From Deltaproteobacteria bacterium (GTDB lineage: Bacteria > UBA10199 > SBBF01), in the NCBI GenBank assembly GCA_016207765.1, contig JACQOY010000116.1, forward strand, positions 1 through 13,459: a stretch of 13,459 nt of DNA, read 5' to 3'. The first letter of the stretch is position 1. Each line of letters opens with the position of its first letter. Positions 5,842 to 13,312 of the stretch are shown here, piece after piece. Both the position numbers and the translations under genes were made by a program. The notes beneath the pieces are model-generated. The model saw only the letters and a list, made by a program, of their open reading frames with translations, was not told where the DNA came from and did not search any database.

Positions 5842-6585
5842 ATGCAACGTTTGCTGACATACCTGTTGGGTGTTTTTTTCTTCCTGGCCATCCTCTCTTA
5901 TTTCTTCAAGGGGGGGTGGCCCGACCGTTCTGAAATAAATCCGCTCCTTTTGAAAAATCCGGTGCAATTCGGGGTTAAAGGGCTCGATTTTTCCTTTGAA
6001 TACAGGGGAAGCGCCTACAAAGTACAGCCGGTTGCCGGCTATGAACTATGGGGACTGGTGGTCACCCACAATAATATTCATTCGTTTTTCGACATAAGCC
6101 ACAATCGGAATTCCGTGGATACAAAAGACCTCTGCGTGATGTGGGGGAGAAATCTGACGACGAAGGATTACGGAAAAATGAAATTTTCAAGCGGGGACTG
6201 GACCTGTTACGCCGAATGGTCCGGCTGTTATTTCGGTTCTTGTTTTTCCGCGAGTCCCGAATTTTTTCACAACGAATTCTCCAACAATCATCTCATCACA
6301 TCGAATGAAGAGGTGCGGGACAAGATCAACAGCGTAAAGATCGGGGATCAGATCCATCTGAAAGGCTACCTTGTCAATTACACCTACCCGGGTGGCGTGG
6401 TTCGAAAGAGCAGTCTTTCGCGCAACGATAATGGTTGCGAGGTAATTTTCGTGCAGGAGCTGGAAATCCTGAAACGGTTCACCCCCTTTTGGTACGCGCT
6501 TTATTCGATCTCGGCCGGTTTATTCTTTTTCACCCTTTTGGCAAAGATTGTCCTCGGCTATTTCAGGGATGTCAGGGAGGGTTAG
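5842..6585 (+). CDS. Conserved hypothetical protein with two membrane anchors
   Basis: 247 residues. A hydrophobic segment at about 4-22 and another at about 213-238 flank a 190-residue soluble domain. The soluble part holds DLCVMWGRNL, then FSSGDWTCYAEW, a Cys-rich GCYFGSCFS stretch, NNHLITSNEEV and VKIGDQIHLKGYLVNY. I recall the LCV(V/M)WG...(F/W)TCY...NNHL...VGDQI..KGYLV pattern from uncharacterised proteobacterial proteins, but know no function. The segment around VKIGDQIHLKGYLVNY reads like an OB-fold strand pair, an inference only. Five cysteines suggest disulphides if the domain faces the periplasm. It is a single gene; its stop overlaps that of the convergent gene by 4 bp. Confidence 0.8.
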   Translation: MQRLLTYLLGVFFFLAILSYFFKGGWPDRSEINPLLLKNPVQFGVKGLDFSFEYRGSAYKVQPVAGYELWGLVVTHNNIHSFFDISHNRNSVDTKDLCVMWGRNLTTKDYGKMKFSSGDWTCYAEWSGCYFGSCFSASPEFFHNEFSNNHLITSNEEVRDKINSVKIGDQIHLKGYLVNYTYPGGVVRKSSLSRNDNGCEVIFVQELEILKRFTPFWYALYSISAGLFFFTLLAKIVLGYFRDVREG

Positions 6586-7412
6586 AGATCCTCGACAGGA
6601 CGGCTGTCCAGCATCAGACTTACATAGGTTCGCGCAAGAATCGTATTGGAAAGGGCGACAGCCACAAAAGAACAGACAACCGATACAAAATGGATGGAAA
6701 TTCGCGCCGGGACCGCATGGGGAAAAAACGCGGACGCAAAAGACCCGACAACCGGGATCAAACCATTGGCAAGAGAAATCCCCAGCACCATTAGCCAGCT
6801 GATCGTCACGGCCCATTTATAATCGGCTGTGCCGGCATAAGAGGCCTTAAGGGCCTCAAACGGCCCCATCCCCTGATCCGCGATAAAATAGGGAAAGAAG
6901 CCGAAACGGATCAGTTGATAAAGAAACGGCCATGTCAGGATGAAAATAAAAATCCACCAGCTGGCGGTCCCCAGCATGAACCCTAAAACAAACCGGCCAA
7001 AAAAGAAAATAACAAGGGAAATGACAAAATTAATAACAACCGATATGACCGTATAAACCAGAAGCGCCGTCATATATTTCCAAGCATCCCTCCAGCCGCC
7101 AAACAGGTCCCCTATCGAGGCCTTCATCTCGACGACCCCCTTGACGGCTATTTTTGACATTCCGAGAAAGATGAGGGACAGGAAAAAAAGAAAAAAAAGC
7201 CCCAAAAACACCAGGGGCGCTATTTTAGACGGAAAAAATTTGAAGAAGAAAAAATAACCCGTCACTCCTCCCGCAAAAAAAATAATCGCCAGGACGATCT
7301 GGCCCGCGATCAATTGGGGCCAAGTCCGCCGAAAGGCGTTCCAGGCCGAACGAAAAAGCGACTGGCTTTTCCAATAACTGATTATCCGTCTTGAGTTTTT
7401 ATTTTCGTCCAT
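6582..7412 (-). CDS. Polytopic membrane protein of unknown function
   Basis: 276 residues with about six strongly hydrophobic segments, two of them Phe-rich. They lie roughly at WPQLIAGQIVLAIIFFAGGV, LVFLGLFFLFFLSLIFLG, YTVISVVINFVISLVIFFFG, WWIFIFILTWPFLYQLI, SWLMVLGISLANGLIPVVG and VSVVCSFVAVALS. A cytoplasmic-looking loop reads GPFEALKASYAGTADYKWAV, similar in style to the EALK.SY motif of DUF975-like and YciC-like membrane proteins, but I cannot assign a family. The start is ATG 7412: GAGGGGG lies 9 bp upstream, and it follows the xerD stop by 4 bp. A longer frame to 7505 lies inside xerD and is unlikely. It is probably co-transcribed with xerD. Confidence 0.8.
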   Translation of the reverse strand: MDENKNSRRIISYWKSQSLFRSAWNAFRRTWPQLIAGQIVLAIIFFAGGVTGYFFFFKFFPSKIAPLVFLGLFFLFFLSLIFLGMSKIAVKGVVEMKASIGDLFGGWRDAWKYMTALLVYTVISVVINFVISLVIFFFGRFVLGFMLGTASWWIFIFILTWPFLYQLIRFGFFPYFIADQGMGPFEALKASYAGTADYKWAVTISWLMVLGISLANGLIPVVGSFASAFFPHAVPARISIHFVSVVCSFVAVALSNTILARTYVSLMLDSRPVEDL

Positions 7413-7416
7413 GAGC

Positions 7417-8415
7417 TTACCCCCTCGGATGGAATTTTTCGTGGATTTCGATGAGTCGCTTGCGGGATACGTGGGTATAAATCTGCGTCGTGGAAATATC
7501 GGCATGGCCGAGCATCACCTGAACGGAACGGAGATCGGCCCCTCCTTCCAACAGGTGCGTCGCAAAGGAATGACGCAAGACATGGGGACTTAAATGAGTT
7601 TTGATCCCTTTTTTGAGGCCGTACTTTCGGAGGTTCATCCAGAAGGCCTGACGGCTCAAGCGTTTGGCCCGATTATTGACAAAAACATAAGGGGATTCCC
7701 GCTCTTTCACCAACTTGGGACGCCCATCCGCCAGATAAACCTTTATCGCTTTGACAGCGGAGCTCCCTATCGGCACCACCCTCTCTTTGGCCCCCTTGCC
7801 GTAGGCCAAAAGATACCCCTCCGCCATGTGGAGATGTATCATCTTCAAGCCCACCAGCTCTGAGACCCGAAGACCGGTGGCGTAAAGAAGCTCCAACATC
7901 GCCTTGTCGCGGAGGCCCGCCGGATCGGTCAGCTCGGGGGCGGAAAGGAGACGATCAATCTCCATCCCGCTCAAAACATACGGCAGTTTGCGGTGAATTT
8001 TCGGAAGATCCATGTTTTGAGTGATGTCCAACGGGATGATTTTTTCGCGGTAAAGGAACTGGAAAAAACTCCGGAGGACCGTCAGGTTTCGGGCCAGCGT
8101 CCGGCTGTTCACCTTCTGGTTTTTGCGCCGGATAAGGAAGTGGAGAATCATTTCCGGGGTCACTTTGGAGATGTCGAACTCCTCCCCTTTGTAAGGGGAG
8201 GCCGGGTGGGGTAGAGAGCCGGACAAAGAACTCCTGCGACGTTCTACCTCCCCCATCCCCTCCTTACAAAGGAGGGGAGTCCGATTTTTTTCCCCTTGAA
8301 GATACTCGGCCCATAATCGTAAATCATGGCCGTAAGCCTCGAGGGTATTTTTGGAAAGACCTATTTCAACGGTAAGATAGTTTAAAAACTGGTCGATGAG
8401 TAAATCGAGCGTCAT
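7417..8415 (-). CDS. xerD: Site-specific tyrosine recombinase XerD (with an in-frame repeat insertion)
   Basis: Resolves chromosome dimers at dif together with XerC. All catalytic residues are present: R183 (ATGLRVSELVGL), K207 (GKGAKERVVP), H278 and R281 (SPHVLRHSFATHLL), H304 (VMLGHADIS) and Y313 (TTQIYTHV). The N-terminal SAM-like domain (IDQFLNYLTVEIGLSKNTLEAYGHDL) also fits. The motif wording is closer to XerD than XerC, and no other Xer gene is in the window. The 332 residues exceed the usual 295-300 by 34. The excess is residues 46-79, encoded by the palindromic element 8178-8280, in a loop between N-terminal helices away from the active site. The ATG at 8415 is 8 bp from divergent trmB. 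Confidence 0.93.
   Translation of the reverse strand: MTLDLLIDQFLNYLTVEIGLSKNTLEAYGHDLRLWAEYLQGEKNRTPLLCKEGMGEVERRRSSLSGSLPHPASPYKGEEFDISKVTPEMILHFLIRRKNQKVNSRTLARNLTVLRSFFQFLYREKIIPLDITQNMDLPKIHRKLPYVLSGMEIDRLLSAPELTDPAGLRDKAMLELLYATGLRVSELVGLKMIHLHMAEGYLLAYGKGAKERVVPIGSSAVKAIKVYLADGRPKLVKERESPYVFVNNRAKRLSRQAFWMNLRKYGLKKGIKTHLSPHVLRHSFATHLLEGGADLRSVQVMLGHADISTTQIYTHVSRKRLIEIHEKFHPRG
8178..8280. repeat. Composite palindromic element inserted in xerD
   Basis: Two 37 bp units (8178-8214 and 8244-8280) are inverted relative to each other, 29 of 37 bases identical, separated by 29 bp. Each contains a perfect 9 bp hairpin with a 3-base loop: CCTCCCCTT-TGT-AAGGGGAGG (8181-8201) and CCCCTCCTT-ACA-AAGGAGGGG (8257-8277). 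Within the stems, the differences between units are compensated so pairing is kept. The element is open in the xerD frame and accounts for the 34 extra residues. It looks like a REP/MITE-class element that spread into a coding sequence. Confidence 0.85.
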
Positions 8416-8423
8416 GGATTGAA

Positions 8424-9074
8424 ATGAAGAATAACACAGAAAAAAGACAAATAAAACAATTCCCCTACGATTACGAACAGAAGAAGGAGGTCCTTTTTTA
8501 TCCCCCTCTCCGCCAAGGAGAGAGGGAAACGTGTTTGAAGGGCGACATCCTCGAAATCGGCCCGGGGCGGGGAGATTTGTTGCTCGCCATGGCTACCTCA
8601 CAACCGGACAAAAAATTCGTCGCCGTGGAAATCGGCAAAAAGCGGTATTTTCGGCTGATTCCCCGAATCGAAAAAAAAGGGCTCAAAAACATCCTTTTAA
8701 TCCGCGGCGACGCGCGGGTCATCATCCCGCAATTTTTCGGAGAGGCGACATTCGAAAAAATCATCGTCCTTTTTCCCGACCCCTGGCCCAAGGACCGGCA
8801 CGCCTTTCGGCGCCTTCTGCAGGTGGAGTTTTTGTGGCTTTTGGCCCATCATTTGAAAAAAGGGGGCGAATTCGTCTTTGGCACCGACGTTGAAGGGTAT
8901 GCCCTGTGGGTCGTCGAAAATTTGTCCGGGGTGCAAATGCTTGAGAACAAGCTGGCCCCCCGCCCCTATGTTTTGGCGCTTCCCAATCTGATCCCGACCT
9001 TTTTTGAGCAAAAATGGCGGGGCATGGGAAAATCGATTTTCTTTCTTTCGTACCGAAAAAAAGATAACATTTAG
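8424..9074 (+). CDS. trmB: tRNA (guanine-N7-)-methyltransferase
   Basis: Methylates N7 of G46 in tRNA variable loops with S-adenosylmethionine. The 216-residue protein has the SAM-binding motif ILEIGPGRGDLLLAMA (about 42-57), the acidic ribose-contact region FVAVEIGKKRYFR, and the TrmB signature FPDPWPKDRHAFRRLLQ (117-133). It also has the C-terminal FGTDVEGYA segment that contacts the tRNA. The ATG at 8424 has GGA 5 bp upstream and is 8 bp from the divergent xerD start, so its promoter must lie within xerD coding DNA. Residues about 26-37 (YPPLRQGERE..) are encoded by a small palindrome and look inserted before the SAM motif. Confidence 0.93.
   Translation: MKNNTEKRQIKQFPYDYEQKKEVLFYPPLRQGERETCLKGDILEIGPGRGDLLLAMATSQPDKKFVAVEIGKKRYFRLIPRIEKKGLKNILLIRGDARVIIPQFFGEATFEKIIVLFPDPWPKDRHAFRRLLQVEFLWLLAHHLKKGGEFVFGTDVEGYALWVVENLSGVQMLENKLAPRPYVLALPNLIPTFFEQKWRGMGKSIFFLSYRKKDNI
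8503..8526. repeat. Small palindrome inside trmB
   Basis: CCCCTCTCC (8503-8511) and GGAGAGAGGG (8517-8526) pair into a 9 bp stem with one bulged A around a 5-base loop. It encodes PPLRQGER in the trmB frame. That peptide type is what dispersed CCCTCTCC..GGAGAGGG repeats give when translated. Confidence 0.6.
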
Positions 9075-9080
9075 CCCCTC

Positions 9081-12000
9081 ATGAAACTGGCCGAGTTTTC
9101 CGTCAAAAATTCCCTTCTCGTCAACGTCTTTTCCGCTTTTCTCATCATTGCGGGGCTGATCGGCGTTTTTCGCCTCACTCGCGAGGCCTTTCCCAATGTC
9201 TCTTTCGACATGGTGGTCGTTCAAACCGCGTATCCCGGTTCCACACCCTACGAGATGGAAAAACTGATCACCATCCCCATTGAGGAAGAACTCAAAGAAG
9301 TGGACGACATCGATGAAATGCAATCGGTCTCCGCCGAGGGGATTTCGGTCATCAGCCTCAAAATCGAGGAGGATGCCCCCAACAAGGACCGGGTGGTCAA
9401 CGAGATCCAGCGGGCAGTCGACCGGGTGGACAATCTGCCGGCCGATCTTGAGGACAAACCGGGGGTTCGTGAAATACGCACCAAGGACAATCCGGTCATC
9501 GGCGTCTCCCTTTCCGGTTCTCTTTCCGAGAACAAACTTCAGGATTACGCCAAAGGGCTTGAAAAAAGATTTCTCGACATCAAGGGGGTGGCCAAGGTGG
9601 TTCGTGACGGTTGGCGCGACCGGCAAATATGGGTGGAGATAAAACCTGAAACCATGGAGGCGCTTCATATAAGCCTCTCCGAGGTCGCGGAAGCGCTCAA
9701 AAAACAGAACATCAGTTTTCCGGGGGGAAGCCTCTACGACAAGAAAGGGGAATATATTATCCGGACCACCGGTGAGTTCGCCACCCCGGAAGAGGTGGGG
9801 GATGTCGTTATCCGGGGCAATGTGGATGGAAACTGGGTCCGGGTCAGGGATGTCGCCGACGTTCATTACGACTTCGAAGAAGAAAAGATCATCACCAAAA
9901 CCAACGGGTCGCGGGCCGTCAACCTGACGATCGTCAAAAAAGCCTCGGGGGACATTTTAAAAGTGGTGGATGGGGTCCGAAAGATCGTTGACGAGTTCAA
10001 AACGGGGGCTGATCCCGAACTCAAGATTTCCTTTTTGAACGACCTCTCTTTTTATGTGAAACGCCGCCTGAATGTCCTCATCTCCAACGGCTGGATCGGC
10101 CTCATTCTGGTCCTGGTTTCGCTTTTCACCTTTCTTTCGTTTCGTGTGGCCGTAGGCGCGGCCATCGGGATTCCCACAGCCATTCTCACCACCTTTGCGG
10201 TCATGTCGTGGATGGGCATATCCATCAACCTCCTCACCATGTTCGGCATGATCATGGTCATCGGCATGCTGGTCGATGAAGACATCGTCATATCCGAAAA
10301 CATCCATCGGCATTTGCAGGAGGGGAAGTCAAACGAGGAAGCGACCATCCTTGGCGCGGGCGAGGTGGGGCGCTCGGTCATCGCCACCGTGGCCACCACG
10401 CTGGCCGCCTTTATCCCCCTTTACCTGATGAGCGGCATCATGGGGAAATTCATCCGCAATATTCCGATTATCGTGAACATTACGCTGATCGCCTCGCTCA
10501 TTGAGGCGTTGTTCATCCTCCCCTCTCACCTCTCCGACCTCACGCGCAAAATTCATACCGACCGAATTCAGAAAAACAAACATCTTCGGGAAAGGAGGTT
10601 CTACCAGCACATGCTGGCCCTTTATGAAAAAACGCTGGGCACCTGCCTTAAGCATCGATACCGTTTTAGCGCCGTCTCCCTTCTGCTCCTTGTGGTCGTC
10701 GGGTTGAACGCCATCTATCGGATGCCTTTTGTCCTTTTTCCCTCGCGCGGCATCGAGATTTTTTTCATCAAGGTTGAAGGAGAACCGGCCGATACCGTCG
10801 AGGTCACTGAGAAAAAATTCGATCCCATCGAAAAAATAGTCGCCTCCCTCCCCAAAAACGAACTGGACAACTTTGTGACCCAGATCGGCATCGTCCAGCA
10901 GGACCCGGATGACCCCTATACCGATCGGGGCACCCATTTGGGTCAAGTCATCGTCTATCTGACCCCCGAACGCCAACGCGACCGGACAGCCGAAGAAATT
11001 ATCGGGGCAATCCGTCCTGAAATTGAAAAGGCCTCCACGTTCAAAAAACTTTCTTTTGAGCGGGTCCACCCCGGGCCGCCGGTGGGGCGCGATGTGGAGG
11101 TGCGCATCCGGGGAGAGGATTTTTCCATTTTGAACCGGCTGGCCGAAAAATATATCGGGGCGCTCCAAAAGATCGATGGGGTCAACGACCTGCAAAGCGA
11201 TTATCGTCCGGGGAAAACCGAGATACGGGTTCTGGTTGACCGCGAGAAAGCCGCACAGGTTTTCCTGACTCCTGCCGACGTGGCGACGGCGGTCCGAAAC
11301 GCCTTTGAAGGGATGGTGGCGACAACGATCAAAAAATCAGACGAAGAGATCGAAGTGGTGGTGAAATTTCCCGTTGCCTACCGATGGAAGCGGGAGGCGC
11401 TGGATGAACTTTTGATTCCCAACCGATTGGGCAATTTGATCCCCTTGAACAAAATCGGAACGCTGAAAGAGGAAAAAGGACTTGAGATGATAAAACACTT
11501 CGACGGCCTCCGCTCGGTAAGCATCACCGCCAACCTCGACGAAACCAGGGTAACCCCACTGCGTCTCATGCAGAGAATCGGGCATGAGATGAAAGACATT
11601 CTCCTTCCCTACCCCGGCTATGCCGTCCATTACGGCGGGCAGAACGAGGAAACACGCGAGTCGTTGGGAAGCCTCTTTAACGCCCTCTACATCGCCCTTG
11701 GACTGATCTTCATCATCATGATTGCCATGTTCCGTTCGATTTCACAGTCCCTGATCATCCTCGTGACGATCCCCTTCGGCCTGATCGGCGTGGTGATCGG
11801 CCTCGAGATGCACGGGTTTCCGCTGAGTTTCATGGCGATGCTGGGAATGGTCGGATTGGCCGGCATTGTCTGCGACAGCGGGTTGATCATGATCGATTTC
11901 ATCAACAACTCAAGAAAGCGCGGCGCCGACAAGATGAAGTCGATTATGGAGGGCTCACTGCTCCGGTTCCGCGCCATTTTGCTGACGACATTGACGACGG

Positions 12001-12197
12001 TATTGGGGGTTTTGCCTTCGGCGTACGGCATCGGCGGCAACGACCCGTTTATCCAGCCGATGGCGCTGGCCATGAACTACGGCCTTGTGGTCGGCGCCTT
12101 TCTTTCCCTCTTCCTGGTCCCCTGCCTGATGGCCATCACCGACGATCTGCATGGGGTTTATGCAAGGTATTTTGGGAATGGCGGGGAAAAGGTTTAA
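9081..12197 (+). CDS. RND-family efflux permease (AcrB/HAE-like), with unusual proton-relay residues
   Basis: A 1038-residue inner-membrane drug/proton antiporter-type permease with the duplicated RND plan. TM1 is near 9-28, the first porter loop 30-330, TM2-6 about 335-485, TM7 near 530-550, the second loop 550-860, and TM8-12 about 865-1020. Family motifs include FPNVSFDMVVVQTAYPGSTP. The TM4 relay reads MLVDEDIVISEN: Asp399 kept, the second Asp of the usual DD pair replaced by Glu400, then Asp401. TM10 reads GIVCDSGLIMIDF, with Asp932 where AcrB has its essential Lys. The TM11 Arg (R964 in LRFRAILLTT) is kept. No periplasmic adaptor or outer-membrane channel gene is nearby, and the substrate is unknown. 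It starts 6 bp after trmB without a Shine-Dalgarno sequence. Confidence 0.93.
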   Translation: MKLAEFSVKNSLLVNVFSAFLIIAGLIGVFRLTREAFPNVSFDMVVVQTAYPGSTPYEMEKLITIPIEEELKEVDDIDEMQSVSAEGISVISLKIEEDAPNKDRVVNEIQRAVDRVDNLPADLEDKPGVREIRTKDNPVIGVSLSGSLSENKLQDYAKGLEKRFLDIKGVAKVVRDGWRDRQIWVEIKPETMEALHISLSEVAEALKKQNISFPGGSLYDKKGEYIIRTTGEFATPEEVGDVVIRGNVDGNWVRVRDVADVHYDFEEEKIITKTNGSRAVNLTIVKKASGDILKVVDGVRKIVDEFKTGADPELKISFLNDLSFYVKRRLNVLISNGWIGLILVLVSLFTFLSFRVAVGAAIGIPTAILTTFAVMSWMGISINLLTMFGMIMVIGMLVDEDIVISENIHRHLQEGKSNEEATILGAGEVGRSVIATVATTLAAFIPLYLMSGIMGKFIRNIPIIVNITLIASLIEALFILPSHLSDLTRKIHTDRIQKNKHLRERRFYQHMLALYEKTLGTCLKHRYRFSAVSLLLLVVVGLNAIYRMPFVLFPSRGIEIFFIKVEGEPADTVEVTEKKFDPIEKIVASLPKNELDNFVTQIGIVQQDPDDPYTDRGTHLGQVIVYLTPERQRDRTAEEIIGAIRPEIEKASTFKKLSFERVHPGPPVGRDVEVRIRGEDFSILNRLAEKYIGALQKIDGVNDLQSDYRPGKTEIRVLVDREKAAQVFLTPADVATAVRNAFEGMVATTIKKSDEEIEVVVKFPVAYRWKREALDELLIPNRLGNLIPLNKIGTLKEEKGLEMIKHFDGLRSVSITANLDETRVTPLRLMQRIGHEMKDILLPYPGYAVHYGGQNEETRESLGSLFNALYIALGLIFIIMIAMFRSISQSLIILVTIPFGLIGVVIGLEMHGFPLSFMAMLGMVGLAGIVCDSGLIMIDFINNSRKRGADKMKSIMEGSLLRFRAILLTTLTTVLGVLPSAYGIGGNDPFIQPMALAMNYGLVVGAFLSLFLVPCLMAITDDLHGVYARYFGNGGEKV

Positions 12198-13246
12198 GTC
12201 TTCAGAAAATCTTCCCTGTAAATCCGGACGGAGGCAAGAAAGAGGGCCATGATGACGGGGCCAAAGAGAATGCCGATGGGGCCGAAAAGCTGGATGCCTC
12301 CAAAAAGCGCAAAGAAGATGAGAAGCGGATGGATTTTGGTCCGTTCCTGAATGATGAGGGGTTTAATGACGTTGTCGATGCCCGAAATGGCCACCAGACC
12401 GTAGATGACCATGAAAATCCCCCACCCCGTTTTACCCTGAATAAAAATCCAGACGGCGATTGGAAGCCAAACGGAGGTGGCTCCGACAATGGGAACCATC
12501 GACATAAAAAAGGTGAGCGTCCCGAAAACCATAAAGGCGGGGACCCCCGCAATCCAGAAACCCAAACCCGCCAAAACCCCCTGAACAAACGCCGTGGCGA
12601 GATAGCCGTAAACGGTGCCGTAGATCATGTTTTTTAACTCGCCGGTGAGCCGTTTTTCATGTTTGGCCTTAAGCGGCGAGAGATCGAGCAGAGCCCTCCA
12701 GATACCGGGCCCCTCAATGAAGAGAAAAAAGATACTGAAGTGCATGACAAAAAAATTGAAGACAAACAAGCCGGTCTGTCCCAGCACCTGCGGCGAAAAA
12801 TTGTAGACGTAGAGGGCCGCCTCTTTTCCAACGCGGGTCAACAGGCCGCCAAAGTCGATTTCGATTTTGAAACGCTCGTAGAGGCTTGTAAGGAGGGGCC
12901 CTACATGGGTCTGGTAGAATTCCTGGGAGGTCCAGAACGAAAAAACCCCGCTGGCATTCAGATCGGAAACAACGTCAAAAATCTGATTGACCACCAGCGC
13001 CGTCATGAGGCCGCTGGGGAGGACAAGGATGAGGAAGATGAGAAAGGTGGAGACAAACGAGGCGATGTATTTTTTCCCCCGGCAGAATTTGAGGACCATC
13101 GCATAGAGCGGATACAACAGGGTGCAGATGATGGCCCCAAGGCAAACGGTGACAAGGACAGGACGGACAAGAAAAAGAAAGGCGATGCCGAGGGCGATTA
13201 AAACAACAAGAAACGCGCCACGTTCATTGCGCTGGGAGGGTTCCAC
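12194..13246 (-). CDS. AI-2E family transporter (PF01594-type permease)
   Basis: 350 residues with about eight membrane segments and the family layout. An N-terminal pair of helices (LVVLIALGIAFLFLVRPVLVTVCLGAIICTLLYPLY) leads to an amphipathic middle region (about 90-160). The conserved C-terminal half follows: FVQGVLAGLGFWIAGVP, MSMVPIVGATSVWLP, GIDNVIKPLIIQERTKIHPL and LFGPIGILFGPVIMAL. The family is named for TqsA and autoinducer-2 export, but many members do other jobs such as Na+/H+ exchange, so the substrate is open. The start is forced: no ATG exists before residue 49 and an in-frame TAA lies 9 bp upstream, leaving GTG 13246. Its TAA overlaps the RND stop by 4 bp. Confidence 0.92.
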   Translation of the reverse strand: MEPSQRNERGAFLVVLIALGIAFLFLVRPVLVTVCLGAIICTLLYPLYAMVLKFCRGKKYIASFVSTFLIFLILVLPSGLMTALVVNQIFDVVSDLNASGVFSFWTSQEFYQTHVGPLLTSLYERFKIEIDFGGLLTRVGKEAALYVYNFSPQVLGQTGLFVFNFFVMHFSIFFLFIEGPGIWRALLDLSPLKAKHEKRLTGELKNMIYGTVYGYLATAFVQGVLAGLGFWIAGVPAFMVFGTLTFFMSMVPIVGATSVWLPIAVWIFIQGKTGWGIFMVIYGLVAISGIDNVIKPLIIQERTKIHPLLIFFALFGGIQLFGPIGILFGPVIMALFLASVRIYREDFLKT

Positions 13247-13252
13247 GGGGAA

Positions 13253-13281
13253 AATTTATCGCGTTCCTCTCTCAGCGTCAA
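13253..13281 (-). promoter_or_regulatory. Promoter-like sequence for the AI-2E transporter gene
   Basis: TTGACG (13281-13276), a 17 bp spacer, then TAAATT (13258-13253). The expected transcript start, about 7 bp past the -10, coincides with the GTG start codon at 13246, implying a leaderless message. The TAAATT also contains the in-frame stop that limits the reading frame. Confidence 0.55.
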
Positions 13282-13312
13282 CGAAAGTTTATCACGAAAG
13301 GGCAACCGCTCA

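Noticed and set aside
7413..7505. N-terminal extension of the membrane protein gene (start at 7505)
   Set aside because: It would lie wholly within xerD. The internal ATG 7412 has a strong GAGGGGG site and sits 4 bp past the xerD stop.
8178..8280. CRISPR-like or transposase-carrying element in xerD
   Set aside because: Only two units, inverted rather than direct, and no gene inside; it is a non-autonomous palindromic repeat at most.
8697..9866. 389-codon minus-strand open frame
   Set aside because: It runs antisense across trmB and the RND permease start, both certain. The His/Gly/Asp-rich composition is typical of a reverse-strand shadow.
10329..11195. 288-codon minus-strand open frame inside the RND gene
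   Set aside because: A shadow of a confident 1038-residue protein; no ribosome site or motif.
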